A DNA stretch of 64,000 nucleotides, from contig NC_058195.1 of assembly GCF_907165205.1 (NCBI RefSeq), forward strand, positions 20,542,936 through 20,606,935. The letters run 5' to 3'. Numbering within the stretch: the first letter of the stretch is position 1; every line of letters begins with the position of its first letter. Positions 53,542-64,000 of the stretch are shown here, piece after piece. Both the position numbers and the translations under genes were made by a program. The notes under the pieces were generated by a model. The model was not told the DNA's origin and searched no databases. It was given only the letters and a program-made list of their open reading frames with translations. This DNA is from Coccinella septempunctata. Its lineage: Eukaryota; Arthropoda; Insecta; Coleoptera; Coccinellidae.

Positions 53542-55386
53542 TTAACATAAAACATTACTTAATTTGTTTATTAGAGTCTCTGTTGGGTGTTTTCTAGTTG
53601 AAATGTTTACATCTTTATGATATTGGGGGATCACTTCTTCTAACTCTAACAATCTAGAATAAAAATTTTTATTTAGCCTATTGATCCTCTCCTTGATTGG
53701 CTCAATTCCTGTTGCTGAGAAAAGCAGGTGGTTTGGGGGATTATGCAGAACATTGTTAGGGTGCCTCATTCTAGTGATGGTCCTCAGTGCTGTCGTTTCT
53801 GCTACCTCCAGATTTTTAATTGCTGGGGCTTTGCAATTGGCAAACAGTGGATGGGCATATTCCAGTAAGGGTCGACATATAGTTTTATATATTTTTGTGG
53901 CACTCTTTATGTTGATACCCTGTTTCTTATAGGTTAGCTTTGCAAAATATTTCGCTCTAGATATGGTCTTTTTTTTAATTAATTTTGTGTGTCTGTTGAA
54001 ATTGTACCTGTTATCGATTTGGACTCCCAAGTATTTTATTGATGGGGATGGTGTTACAGACGTACCATTAATGATTATATGTGGGGATCCTTGAGAAATT
54101 ATGTGATCGAAGATTATGAGTTGTGATTTGGCTGGGTTAGGTGTTAGTCTCCATTTAAAGAACCATTTGATAATGTCATTTACCAGAAGCTGTAGTGCTT
54201 GCATGCAAGTCTCTAGAGATTTTTCGTGAACAATCAACGTTGTGTCGTCCGCAAATTGCAATATGTATTTTTTCTTTGTGGTCTTAGGGTAGATGTCATA
54301 ACCATAGAATTTGTATAGTGTTGTGGAAAGTGGAGATCCTTGTGGTGTTCCTTGCTGTGGAGAGAAAGATGTTGAAAATGAGTTGTTTATTTTGACCGTC
54401 AGCTTTCTGTTTTCCAGAAACTGCTTGCAGAGTTTTATTAAGATAGCAGGGCATTTTATCTTGTTCAGTTTGAAAAGTAGTCCCTTGTGCCACATGCTGT
54501 CGAATGCTTTTTGTATGTCCAAACACAATGCTGAAGTTTTCAGTTTACTGAGAGTAGCATTTTGTACATTTGAAACCAATATTGTTAGTGGGTGGTTTGT
54601 TGAATTCCTTTCCTTGAAGCCAAATTGGTAATTGGGAATGTACTTGTTTAAATGTTTTTCCAGTATGGATTTAATTATTTTCTCATAAAGCTTTCCCAGC
54701 ACGGGCAACAAAGTTATTGGCCTATAATTGGTAACCTTGCTCGAGTCTGAACTCGTTTTGTGTATATTAATTATAAGACCTTTTTTCCATATTTCTGGGA
54801 ATATAGAGTTATTCAATTGTATTTTCTTGATATTTTGCTTAATGTTGGTGGAAAATAGTACTAAATCAGGAGTACTCTCAACGTTTCCCATCAAAAACGT
54901 TGCATCCGTTAAAGCCTTGGAAAATTGCCCACTTTCCAAAAAACTATTGATCTGCTTGTTCTTAGCTCTATTCACATTGAAGTCTCCAATAATAATGGCA
55001 TACTTGTATTGGGACGCTTTTATGAAAATAGTTTCCTCTATTTTGGCAGTGGGATGTATGTAAGTTAGGAAAATATGCAATTTTTCCTCTTTAAAAGGGA
55101 TAGTGAAATGCGTCACTTCGTTTAAAGGGTTATTGATCACTGGTGGATTTGCTTTGCCACATTTGATGTTAGGGCTACACTGTACTATGCTTCCACCCCT
55201 TGTGTTCTGTATCACATGTCCTATTCGTTGAATTGTTGTCCAATTTCTGTAATTTGTTGAACTCGTCTCATGGATTTTTGCCTCTACAAACATGGCACAA
55301 GATATTTCATTTTGCTCAATAAAGTGATTAATTATGTGTTTTTTGGGGATGTAGCTGTTAATATTGCTGTAAAGTAATTTAACCAT
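53542..55386 (-). CDS. LINE ORF2: endonuclease (deleted) and reverse transcriptase
   Basis: Best start is ATG at 55386: it overlaps the ORF1 stop in ATGGTTAA, so translation probably restarts there; the 22 upstream codons lie in ORF1 territory. MVKLLYSNINSY opens the APE endonuclease; FVEAKIH and IIGDFNVNRAKNK are its motifs. After ESTPDLVLFSTN the reading jumps to NSIFPEIWKKGLIINIHKTS, the RT start, so the last part of the endonuclease (SDH motif) and the linker are gone in frame. RT: NYRPITLLPVLGKLYEKI, FGFKERNSTNHPL, LDIQKAFDSMWH, GTPQGSPLSTTLYKF and LQFADDTTLI with FADD intact. About 614 codons; Jockey ORF2 is usually nearer 900. No stop, but not autonomous. Confidence 0.85.
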   Translation of the reverse strand: MVKLLYSNINSYIPKKHIINHFIEQNEISCAMFVEAKIHETSSTNYRNWTTIQRIGHVIQNTRGGSIVQCSPNIKCGKANPPVINNPLNEVTHFTIPFKEEKLHIFLTYIHPTAKIEETIFIKASQYKYAIIIGDFNVNRAKNKQINSFLESGQFSKALTDATFLMGNVESTPDLVLFSTNIKQNIKKIQLNNSIFPEIWKKGLIINIHKTSSDSSKVTNYRPITLLPVLGKLYEKIIKSILEKHLNKYIPNYQFGFKERNSTNHPLTILVSNVQNATLSKLKTSALCLDIQKAFDSMWHKGLLFKLNKIKCPAILIKLCKQFLENRKLTVKINNSFSTSFSPQQGTPQGSPLSTTLYKFYGYDIYPKTTKKKYILQFADDTTLIVHEKSLETCMQALQLLVNDIIKWFFKWRLTPNPAKSQLIIFDHIISQGSPHIIINGTSVTPSPSIKYLGVQIDNRYNFNRHTKLIKKKTISRAKYFAKLTYKKQGINIKSATKIYKTICRPLLEYAHPLFANCKAPAIKNLEVAETTALRTITRMRHPNNVLHNPPNHLLFSATGIEPIKERINRLNKNFYSRLLELEEVIPQYHKDVNISTRKHPTETLINKLSNVLC

Positions 55387-56818
55387 CGATGTGAACTTGA
55401 ATATTATCATTGGAGTATAAGGGTTCTGTTGGAGAGGGCTCATCAGTATCATCTAGGTCGAACATAAGAATGTAGAATCTGTTACCGGTAAAGACCACAG
55501 TTGTATCAATGTTGTACTGGTTGATGAACCTTTTCTTCATTTTCATTAATAGCTCGTTCCTGTTCAAGTTTTTGGGTTTGTTTAACTTTCGACAATATGT
55601 ATGTATGATATCGTCGTGGATGGATATAGGTGCATGAATTCTAGTCCTTTTTTTTGCCAAGTCCTCAATTTCCCTGGTTTTTCTATTTATTGATTTGATG
55701 TTAACATTCGGGATGCCTTCTATAGGTTTTTTGGGGTGCTTGGGGCACTTTAAGGACCATGCCAAATGATCCTCTGCATTACAGGCCACACATTTTGGGG
55801 TGTTATTGGAAGTGCATTGGTTCATTTTGTGGGCTCCTTGGCATTTGGAGCACTTTGGTAGACTTTTACAGTTTTCTGTAGTATGATCAAACTGTAGGCA
55901 TTTACTGCATGGAACTGGTGTTGGATCAGGGGGATGACTGGGAAATACCATGTAGTGCCGGTTCATATAAAATAGTCCATTATTCAGAAGTGTTTCGAAT
56001 GATTTAATATCTCCTGTGATAATTCGTATGTAACCTGTGGGACTACCGTAAGTTCTTGACACTATTCTTTTGCAGTATCGATGTTGTATTCCCAATGTAT
56101 TTAGCCGTTGCGAAATTTCTTCATCTTTGATGCTTTTTTCCACAGCTGCAATGACTATGGAATATGTTTGCTGTGGCTCTTTTCTTTCCCTTTTCTGGGT
56201 TTGATTCTTGGTTTCTTTGAAGTCGGCAATTTTCTTTTCATTTTTGAATTCATGTAGTGCTTTTTCGAGAGCTGTCTTTTCCGTATTTGATTTCAGTAGA
56301 AAGCCTAGTTTTGTCTTCAATATAACATCATCAGCATTTGGGAATTTGGAACTCCAGCTTTTTGACATTTGTATTCTGTCGATATTGTTGTTTTCGGGAA
56401 TAATGTAAAACAGATGCGAATATTCCATGTTTTTAACTTCATTCATCCTTGGAGAAAAATTTTTGTATGCAGTTTTGGGCTGGTTGTTTTTTAGTTGATT
56501 GGTTAATGAAGTTTGTGTTGTTGTATTAGCAGTAGATGTTGATGGTACATTGGATCTATTATCCACATCCATTTGTTCAGGATTGTTTGTTGTTTGTGTG
56601 TTTGTTAAAAGAAGTGGTTCTTTGAAAGTTATCTCTGGAGTTTTGTTTTCGTTTTTCTTCTTCACATTTGTCCTTGCCTTTGTTGTCTTCTTACGTTTTT
56701 TCATTGTTGTAACCTCCTTATTATCTTTTTCCTCTTCAGAAGTTCCGCAAGTAGTGGAAGGGCCGCCGACTTGAGACATTTCTGATAAAACCTTCGAGAT
56801 GATAAATATCATCTTCAT
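55379..56818 (-). CDS. LINE ORF1: nucleic-acid-binding protein
   Basis: 479 codons, open. A likely start is the first Met or MSQVGGPSTTCG 14 residues later. Charged N-terminus (KKRKKTTKARTNVKKKNENK), then the RRM-like and PRE-type middle (YSHLFYIIPENNNIDRI, YSIVIAAVEKSIKDEEISQR), and three Cys-rich knuckles CSKCLQFDHTTENC, CSKCQGAHKMNQC and CVACNAEDHLAWSLKC, the Jockey ORF1 pattern. It binds element RNA and directs it to the nucleus in studied relatives. Stop TAA at 55379-55381. Confidence 0.85.
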   Translation of the reverse strand: MKMIFIISKVLSEMSQVGGPSTTCGTSEEEKDNKEVTTMKKRKKTTKARTNVKKKNENKTPEITFKEPLLLTNTQTTNNPEQMDVDNRSNVPSTSTANTTTQTSLTNQLKNNQPKTAYKNFSPRMNEVKNMEYSHLFYIIPENNNIDRIQMSKSWSSKFPNADDVILKTKLGFLLKSNTEKTALEKALHEFKNEKKIADFKETKNQTQKRERKEPQQTYSIVIAAVEKSIKDEEISQRLNTLGIQHRYCKRIVSRTYGSPTGYIRIITGDIKSFETLLNNGLFYMNRHYMVFPSHPPDPTPVPCSKCLQFDHTTENCKSLPKCSKCQGAHKMNQCTSNNTPKCVACNAEDHLAWSLKCPKHPKKPIEGIPNVNIKSINRKTREIEDLAKKRTRIHAPISIHDDIIHTYCRKLNKPKNLNRNELLMKMKKRFINQYNIDTTVVFTGNRFYILMFDLDDTDEPSPTEPLYSNDNIQVHIDG

Positions 56819-57040
56819 GTATCAAGATATCTGTATTAACTATCAATTTTTTTCAGTGAGGGTCATTGAAATTTCGAAAACAAATCGAGAAGTGGCCGAC
56901 GTTATACCCAGAAAATAATCAGAATGCTAGGTTTTGGTCCATACACCATTCCAGAAAGGAAAATATGTTAGAATCCCGATTAAATATGCTGATATTGTGG
57001 TTTCTCTAGTTTTTACCTATCATTATAAAATGTCACTCAC

Positions 57041-57330
57041 CTGACGTCTTATTTCCATAATAATATTTCGCTCTTCGAAGCAGCTTTGATATGGAAAAAC
57101 ATGCAACAGAAATGGCCAAACATATCTTCTCAAACTTTTATCCATTCCAGAAAAAAACACATACTTTCTCAAGGACAACTCATCCTCGAGTTGGCCATGC
57201 TCTGTGAAAAGAGTCTGAAAAAGGTCAACAGTCAATTTTGGAACCTGGCCCTCTTCTGGGTGTAATTCTAAGTCGGAAATATCCGGTCGGCATACCATAA
57301 AATGACGGTAGGGAAGATTCACATCGCATC
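57041..57330 (-). CDS. Host exon: TBC (Rab-GAP) domain, TBC1D16-like
   Basis: An internal exon of a host gene, the only one I can support. Acceptor tttttcag before 57330 and donor CAG|GTGAGTG after 57041. It reads CDVNLPYRHFMVCRPDISDL, ELHPEEGQVPKLTVDLF, LEDELSLRKYVFFSGMDKSL and RRYVWPFLLHVFPYQSCFEE. This is the beginning of the TBC domain (LRK..FFGG....R..VWPFLL), which switches off Rab GTPases; the Arg and Gln fingers lie in later exons that are not in this window. 290 bp, no stop. The flanking LINEs at 53.4-56.8 and 58.4-61.0 kb would then sit in introns. The ortholog name is a judgement from memory. Confidence 0.75.
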
Positions 57331-58440
57331 CTGAAAAATTTGAAAAAATTCAATATCTACTCCCTTTTTTGCATCATCATGTTCATTATGAGATAAGTAA
57401 ACAAACACTTGAGTCATAGAGGGGATTTTCCTGATTGATAGATCTACTTCAATGGTAAAGAGATAACTGGGTGAGGTCATATGAGGTTTCGAAAGATACC
57501 CTATTTGTTTGCAATCGTCACCATTTTCTTATTCACACAAAACTAAAAGGACGGATTAACATTTCAATGGAGTATTGAATTTCAATGGGATTTCCTGCAA
57601 CTGGACGAAAGAGAGTTGAACTTTGATTATGCAGATAACGAACATTTGTCGACGAAATTAGGTAATGCCATGAGAATGAAAAGAACTGTTAAATGCCCAA
57701 TGCGAGAATAATTTTATTATAGGTGATAAAATATTCAATATTCAACTAGATCGAATTCGCAGTCCCCACTCTAATGAAAAATCGCAGTAGGAAGTGATTC
57801 AGAAAGTCCATTTGAACATTCGATAATTCATCACTTTCAATGAAATTATTCTCGCACTAGGCGATTGCATTTCTACAGTTGTCTTCTTTCTCGTGGCATT
57901 CTCTGTGTTCGGCGTTGAATTTTCGGAAACTGTATATGGTTGCTTCCTATCAATTTCTAATAACCCTGTGGGCGTATTAACAGTAACCCCTATAATCTTA
58001 GGGGATTCGAGTGACACCTTATCATTTCAGTGTCTAGTGAGATCTTGACAAAAGCAGACCTATTCATAGCGCTGTAAAAGTGAATGTTGAAGAGAAAGTC
58101 GAAGTGAAAGTGCCCACTAGCGAAGCTACGGAATATTTGATTTCGTCTGTGAAGTTTGTGTAGGTTCTATACGTGTATGTGTTTTCGGAATTTTAATTCG
58201 TTAAAATTTCCAGAGTCTGTGTTCATGTGCCAGAGTCCAGATCTGTCTAGATCGTTGGTTCTGCAGAAAGCATCAGGTGAGCTTTTTTTTCGTATCCGTT
58301 CCCTGATTTTTCTCATAGCGTAGAAAATTTTTGATGAGTCGTTTTGTTTTCATGCATGAGATATATTTTTTTTTTGTCTTGAAAAATTTCATTTTGAATT
58401 GCTTCGAGTAGAATAGTAATTGTAAATTAGATTTTGAAAC
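57331..58440. other. Probable intron sequence with an inverted repeat
   Basis: 57704-57743 and 57822-57861 are imperfect reverse complements (gcgagaataatttcatt..gtgat). Frame 57799-58017 (minus, 72 codons) is of normal composition but is not recognised and has no convincing splice sites. Confidence 0.4.
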
Positions 58441-58468
58441 GTCTGACCCTTCGGACTGCGATTCCGTA

Positions 58469-59825
58469 ATGGAAAAAGACGCGTTAGACGTCCTGTCCGA
58501 ATACGGTATTTTGGGAGAGGAGAACGCAAGTTTAAGAGCGAGGGTGAATGAGCTGGATAGATGCGTATCTAGCTTAGTGGCTGAGATTAAAAATCTCAGG
58601 GAGAGGCTCGAGTTGCAGGAGGGAAATAAGGAAAGTCCTTACTCCAAAGCACTCAAACAAATTGGTTTCAAAAATTTTCAAGAAGTGACCTTACCGGTTC
58701 AAAAACAGAAGATGGAGGTGGTCAAAACCCCTCAAAACAAAATTTCCCCACCCGCCGAAAGAGTGAAAAAAGATAGCTCCTCGTCGAATGAAGACTCAAA
58801 CAAAAAAAGAGTCTTGGAAACCCCAGCCCCACAGAAAACCACTGCAGTGGAGGAGAGAAAAAAAAATCCCCACAGTCACCCTGAGAGGTACGTCAGAATG
58901 GACGTCGATTTCAAACGCGTCAATGGAAAACGGCATCAACTATAGCCGAGCGACAACTGTGAAGGACGCAATTAGGATCGTCCCACAAAGCCCACAAGAT
59001 CACCGAAGGATGACTGAATTCCTCCAAAATATCAACAGAGAGTTTTACACCCTTCAACGAAAGGAGGAGAAGAAAATTTACGCGGTAGTGAGATGCCTAC
59101 CGATAGATGCAGATATTCCTACGTCCCTTGAGGACCTCAAGGATCAAGGAATCGTTGATGCCGAGGTCATAAGGATGACCTCGAACATTACTAAGAAGCC
59201 AATGCCCTTACTACTAGTGAAAACCCAGAATAAGGGCATCTTCGAAATCAAGAGGCTGTAGAACATGAATTGTGTTGTCAAACCAAAAAGAAGGACAGCA
59301 GTGCCTGGACAGTGCTATCGTTGTCAACGGTATGGACCTGCCCAGAGCAAATGCACATTCCCATGGAGGTGAGTGAAATGCTCCGGTAATCACAGCTCCA
59401 AGGAGTGTACGCTTACCAGGAAGAATGACGAACGTAATGCTTCTTGCGTCCTTTGTGGAAAACAAGGTCATCCAGCCAGCTACAAGAAATGTAGCGAATG
59501 GAAATTGGTCACAAAAAAGAACAAGATATCGCCAAGATCGAACCAAACCAGCTCGAGGCCAACACAAAATACTCCGAAGCCAGCCCAAAACTCTTCGGTA
59601 GTGACGAAACCCCAGGAAACTGCAAACAAAGCAGTCAAAGAGACGGAGAAACCAGAGAAAAAGACGGCAAAGGTAAAAACCGTCAAAAAAGCCGAAACCA
59701 GGAAAGGAATTTCTGGAATCTCTGAGGAACTGGATAAGTTCACGGAAAACCTCCTCAGCACGATGATGCAGAATCAGGAGAAAGAAATTGAGAAGAAGAT
59801 GCAGGAAATTATTAAGAATATTTAA
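58469..59825 (+). pseudogene. LINE ORF1, frameshifted
   Basis: ATG 58469: MEKDALDVLSEYGILGEENA with a coiled-coil (ARVNELDRCVSSLVAEIKNL). The frame slips near 58860 into NGINYSRATTVKDAIRIVPQ and EKKIYAVVRCLPIDADIP (the RRM/PRE part), ends at 59259, and resumes with CYRCQRYGPAQSKC, CSGNHSSKEC and CVLCGKQGHPASYKKC (three knuckles). The lysine-rich tail ends at TAA 59823-59825. At least two slips and two stops (59259 and about 59370). Confidence 0.85.
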
Positions 59826-59826
59826 T

Positions 59827-61001
59827 GGCTGATATGACGATAAAGAACAATCTCATAATCGTCTCTTGGAACGTCAAAGGATTGAGAGCCTGCAGACCCA
59901 AATTCGAAGAACTGTTTGAAGAGAAGATACCAGATTGATGTCATAGCTCTTCAAGAAACAAAACTCAACCCCAACGTTGGAATAGCATTTCCCACTTACG
60001 ATATCTACAGAAATGATTGACCTAACAGCACAGGTGGCGTTGCTATACTGGCTAGAAGAAATATGGATCACCATTTAGACCAAATATTCAATGGTCAAGA
60101 AGTAGCAGCAATATCGATTATTGTGAATACCAATCGAGGACAAGTGAAGATTATTTCGACTTATAAATCACCGGATGAGGACATGCTGGAAGAGGATCTA
60201 AAAATGCTACTAGAAGGAAGACACCCGAAAATCCTAATTGGTGTTCTTAACTGCAAATCGCGGGAATGGAACAGTAGGGTGGAAAATACCAACGGGAGAA
60301 GACTGAAGATTTATGCTGACAAACTTGATGCAGTTGTGATAGGACCTGATATACCGACCTACATACCAAGAGTAAATGGACTACCCGATGTTCTGGACAT
60401 TGTCGTAATGAGAGACATCACTGAAGAAATCAGCATTGATACAATAGAAGACGGAACTTCAGACCACAATCCCGTAGAATTCATGGCGAACTTCAGGAGA
60501 AAATCACGGAAATTCCCCAAATAAACATCCGGGATGAATTAGATGAAGCAGTTGAAAAATTGGAAAATCAAATGAAAGAAGCCTATGAAGAAAGCACCAA
60601 GAGAATAAGGAAACCAATTCCGAAACATTCACATGGAGTTACGCCAAGGGATATGAAGGAACTTATTAAAAAAAACCGAAGACTCAAAAAAATCTACAGA
60701 ACAACAAGAAGAGTAGAAGAAAAGAAAAAACTGAATAAGCATAGTCAGCTATTTAGAAATGCTTTAACAGAACTGCGTAATAAGAGATGGCACCAGAGAT
60801 AAACTCAATACAATAGATCACTCGGCTTGGAAAATGCAAAAGCGCTTACGACGGGAGCGGACAGTTATACCCCCACTGCATGGAGCAAACGGAAAGGTAT
60901 ATACGAGACTTGAAAAAGCCGAAACACTTGCCGACTCAATTGAGAGAGAAGCTAGAATAAACTACAGAAATGATCATGACAATGAAGATTTGGAAGAAGA
61001 T
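59827..61001 (+). pseudogene. LINE ORF2: endonuclease part only
   Basis: Begins MADMTIKNNLIIVSWNVKGL right after ORF1. VIALQETKLNPNVG (catalytic Glu), stops at about 59936 and 60017, then GGVAILARRN and KILIGVLNCKSREWNS, where GDxN is expected: the Asp is Val. TSDHNPVEF keeps the final Asp-His pair. Downstream linker 60560-61001 (KELIKKNRRLKKIYRTTRRV, WKMQKRLRRER) leads towards the RT but is cut by the LTR. Confidence 0.85.
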
Positions 61002-62938
61002 GTAACGTGGTTACCTCGGAGAAAACTTATCTCGAGCGCCAGCTATTCTTTTCACTAGGAAGAATAGCGAACCTACCAGAGTAGCTACTAGTCGCAGAGT
61101 TCGCTGTTATCTAGGGTGGTAGCGATAACGAAGTAGTCAAAATCAAATTATGTACCAGTTTATTTACACCTTCGGAAACTGATTATATATACAACGGAAA
61201 TATGTGTAGGTATAAAATATGAGCGAATCGATCAGCAAACATACATTCTGGAAATTCTATCCGATCACGAGCACTTTGTTAAGCTCATAATAATAATAAT
61301 AATAGTTTATTTTACCCAACAGGAAATTTCCCAATAACAGGGTAACATATTGACAATGAACTATATGACAATTATTCAAACAAAATTACACATTCAATGA
61401 TACAACAATAAACAATAACTGCCCCGAACTAAAAAAAACAAATTAAACTTAAGTTCATCAGCAGCCCTGTCCAATCGATAGACCGGAGCTTAATCAAGTA
61501 TGTTAGTCCGAGGTCGAAAAGTTGATGTGGTCCTCGCTTCAATTCTTGGTACACGAATGTCAACCCTGGACAGTAGATGAGGTGAATCAATTCCTCCAGT
61601 CACAAGCTTTTGCGCAAATTTAGCGCACTTCGCTTCTGTCTCTCCTGCAACGTTGAAATTCGCTCTTCGATGTGAGGAACAAAGCTGAAAGTCGAATCAA
61701 ATTACAATCCCAAATCGCGAAACCGATCTCCACTAGCGATAAGACAATTACCGATAGAATAATTGAAGGTGAGAGGACGTAAGCTTCTCGTGAAAGTGAC
61801 CTTAAAACACTTTTGTATATTTAAAATGAGTCCATTGCGCGAGCACCAAACATTAACTAACTCCAAGCTGGACTGGAGCAGCTCTAAGTAGTTCCGCGTA
61901 TCCTCAGGTAAAGTTTGAAGTCATCTGCATAGGCCAAGGCTAAGCAACTGAGAAGAAACAGAAGATCGTTGACAAAAATTATGAATAACAATGGTCCAAG
62001 ATTAGATCCTTGCGGCGCACCAGACGACAGACAAAAGACTTGAAGCCATTATAAGACACATGACTCATTCTTCCCTTCAAGTAAGATCTAATCAGGTCGA
62101 CATATGCTGGACTAAGGCCAAAAAAAGAAAGTTCATTCAGCAACATACGGTGATCAACCGAGTCGAAGGCTCGTGAAAAGTCTGTGTAAATAACGTCAAC
62201 CTGACCTCCATCATCCAGAGTCTCCGCGATAAACTGCGACAATGTTGCCAAATTCGTGACCGTAGACCTGCCCCGCATGAAACCGTCTTGCATTGCTTAT
62301 ATATGTGGTCTAACATTATGACTGATATTAGCTTATAAAGCTTATTCATATACTTTTTCAAAGTTACACAGTACAGAAATTGGTCTATAGTTCCCTACTT
62401 GTGATTTATCGCCTTTTTTGAATATCGGAACTATCCGGGCTCTTTTCCAAATGGTGGGAAAAATGGAAGTACGCAAGCTGACACAGATGATGCGATGCAG
62501 AGGTTCAGCAAGCACAGAGCTACAGTTTCTGATGAAAAAGGAAGGTAGCTGATCGTCGCCAGCAGTGGTTTTATCAGGAAATTCATATTTAACCGGGTAC
62601 AATGAAAAATCAAAAGTTGTTCCATAAAATGCGCCAACCAGAACTGACGAAATGGATACTAAGGATGACCTCGCTAAGTGAAATGACTTGCTATACAGTA
62701 TCGGGATGTAATTAGTTGTATTTCTCCAGAAAGAAATACAACCATGGCGGATCTATTCGAGACTTTCATTCGCTACCCCAAGGGCTACGCTAACCGACTG
62801 ATAGCGAAGTTTTATTCTATTTCGTCTATTTTGAGCGCAACTACGGGATTTCACTGACGACGAGCGGTATCTCTCATTCTCCACCCCAAGGGTTTACGCA
62901 CCGTGACTGATTGAAAAGAAGAGATTTCGGTTTAAACC
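61002..62938 (-). repeat. Family A LTR, third copy, split by a LINE
   Basis: Starts TGTAACGTGGTTACCTCGG, follows 43677 closely to gagcactttgtta (about 61282), and resumes at aaccgggtac (62591) through ctaccccaaggg to about 62935, where similarity to the other LTRs ends without a CATTACA end. So it is a solo or broken LTR inserted in the LINE endonuclease frame. Confidence 0.85.
61287..62590 (-). pseudogene. LINE (CR1/Jockey group) inside the LTR
   Basis: Minus strand, 5' truncated. 62342-62602: TAGDDQLPSFFIRNC, FPTIWKRARIVPIFKKGDKS and NYRPISVLCNFEKVYE; 61979-62293: GRSTVTNLATLSQFI, VDVIYTDFSRAFDSVDH (RT Asp) and IRSYLKGRMSHV; then, shifted, PQGSNLGPLLFIIFVNDL and YADDF at about 61940. The 3' tail is a TTA repeat (plus aataataataata, 61288-61303). 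The frame breaks at about 62290 and 62030. Confidence 0.85.
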
Positions 62939-62939
62939 A

Positions 62940-64000
62940 TAGATTAAATAGATGGAACATAAGCTATTTTCCAGACTGTTCATTTTTCCAATAATTCCCA
63001 CTTCCTGCAACCACCAATGAAATGAATTTTCGCTTGTATTCCCCTCCTGATCGCTTCAAAATTTCTAAGACGGCGTGTGTACTTGTAATTGTAAAAATAT
63101 TATTTCAATCATTCACGTCGTAATATTTTGGAAAATATGCAACGATGTGCCGTAAAAAAGTATGTTTGAAATAAAAGTGCATTTATACATGGAAGAGGAA
63201 AGCGATTCACTTATTCCGGTAAGTTTTGGATATTTTATTCCTGTTTGAGTACACGACTTTATGAAATCAGGGGAGGGAGTTAGGGGACGCCAGGGTCGAA
63301 CTCTGTTTGAATACGATCCAATGATTTGTGCTTACATTGAAATATTGAGTTTGTACCTTAAAATATTGAGTTTGTACATTAAAATAATTGATTTAAATTT
63401 TAGTTTTCCAAGAAATAAAACCAGACGACCAGACCAGACTGGGTCTTGAAAACAATTTACACTTCTCTCACTCCAGACTTCAGTATAATGAAAGAAATCG
63501 ACTTTTAATTTGAAAAAGATACCATCCAGAGTGATGTAAGATAGGTACATTACCACTTTTTTAACTCGCTCTCTTGTCTGAATATCACTTTGTTTGGAAT
63601 TTCGCAAGTGATTTCTGACAACTTCTAGTTTTGAGGTGAACTTGAAATTTGGTAGATTCTCTTTCTCCTATAATAAATCATGCTTTTTTATATGAACATC
63701 CTTCCTGGTTTCAAGATGAACAGTAGAACGAGATTTTAATTGCTTTAACAATGCTTTAATTATAGCCAATACTGTGCCTGTCATCAGTACTGGAGTTTTT
63801 GAAGAAAATGGAAGGAAAATGGGATCAAAATCATCAAACATGAATGCCAGTTTAGGATTTGCAGAAATGAAAGTGTCTTGTAGTTCAAGAATAAAACAAG
63901 TAAGATACATACCCACCCAGGGTGTTACAAAAAATTCTCTAAACTACTATGGTTAATAGAACTCGTCTTAGGAATGAAAATCCATAAAAATGAGTAAAGG
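62940..64000. other. Unassigned stretch at window end
   Basis: 63668-63916 on minus holds an 82-codon frame (YLTCFILELQDTF, KLAFMFDDFDPIFLPF) of normal composition. I do not recognise it, and neither strand shows clear splice sites, so it is not called as a gene. Confidence 0.45.

Larger units (their letters stand above)
53419..56850 (-). mobile_element. Jockey-type LINE
   Basis: About 3.4 kb with two ORFs on the minus strand. The 3' end is marked on plus by tcaagtagtagtagtagtaa (an ACT-repeat tail) and by AATAAA just before it (plus 53446-53451 in reverse). The 5' limit is not clear; no target duplication was found. Confidence 0.8.
58441..61001 (+). mobile_element. Jockey-type LINE, plus strand, truncated by an LTR
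   Basis: ORF1 and the start of ORF2 in order, then cut by the family A LTR at 61002. The RT region is not found after that LTR (62940 on), so the 3' half is lost or outside the window. Confidence 0.8.

Noticed and set aside
57596..57715. Plus-strand reading QWDFLQLDERELNFDYADNE as an exon
   Set aside because: No family recognised, ends quickly in a stop, and it lies opposite in strand to the supported host exon.
63668..63956. Overlapping 82- and 60-codon frames as a host exon
   Set aside because: Plausible composition but no recognised domain and no convincing splice sites on either strand.
1..64000. tRNA or rRNA genes
   Set aside because: No cloverleaf with A and B boxes or rRNA core sequence was seen; tRNA-like strings found were primer-binding sites next to LTRs.

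Overview
The window is AT-rich, intron-bearing animal DNA. The repeat content points to an insect, possibly a beetle: Jockey-type LINEs, Penelope-like elements (PLEs), insect-style copia and Ty3/gypsy elements, a Tc1 element and a PIF/Harbinger element. The species call is inference. Host coding sequence is almost absent. The one piece I can support is a single exon of a TBC (Rab-GAP) domain protein at 57041-57330 on the minus strand. Nearly everything else is a nest of mobile elements, most of them broken.

Layout. 1-460: gypsy scrap. 790-8261: one degenerate minus-strand copia element, split by (a) a 585-bp element with a hammerhead ribozyme and a 12-bp target duplication (2419-3003), (b) a PLE built as a 574-bp inverted repeat around a GIY-YIG endonuclease frame with a 15-bp target duplication (3444-4995), and (c) a 244-bp MITE (5676-5919). 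8593-9745: more PLE pieces with two further hammerheads. 9766-16622: a PIF/Harbinger element with a frameshifted transposase and an apparently intact partner gene, invaded by a 3.1-kb element with an 8-bp target duplication (9927-13002). 16918-18102: one PLE inserted in another. 18483-20383: a palindromic array element with a 9-bp target duplication. 22992-27458: copia element with both LTRs. 28039-32440: gypsy element with 98-bp LTRs. 33067-44377: large minus-strand gypsy element (family A) carrying two solo LTRs of a related family (B). 44378-46127: copia remnant split by a LINE piece. 46546-47095: 145-bp tandem repeat. 48289-52092: duplicated block containing a Tc1 element, which itself contains a LINE piece. 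52522-52944: MITE. 53419-56850: Jockey LINE, minus. 57041-57330: host exon. 58441-61001: Jockey LINE, plus. 61002-62938: family A LTR split by a LINE.

The main theme is hammerhead ribozymes. Six copies at five independent loci carry CUGAUGA, a stem II, GAAA and a short palindromic stem III, with a matching stem I. Five copies belong to PLEs. The sixth sits in the non-coding 2419-3003 element, a 491-bp unit present 1.19 times, which has the form of an animal retrozyme: a small RNA-copied passenger possibly mobilised by PLE enzymes. This is the best candidate for an undescribed system here. All calls come from reading the sequence; no alignment or search was run.
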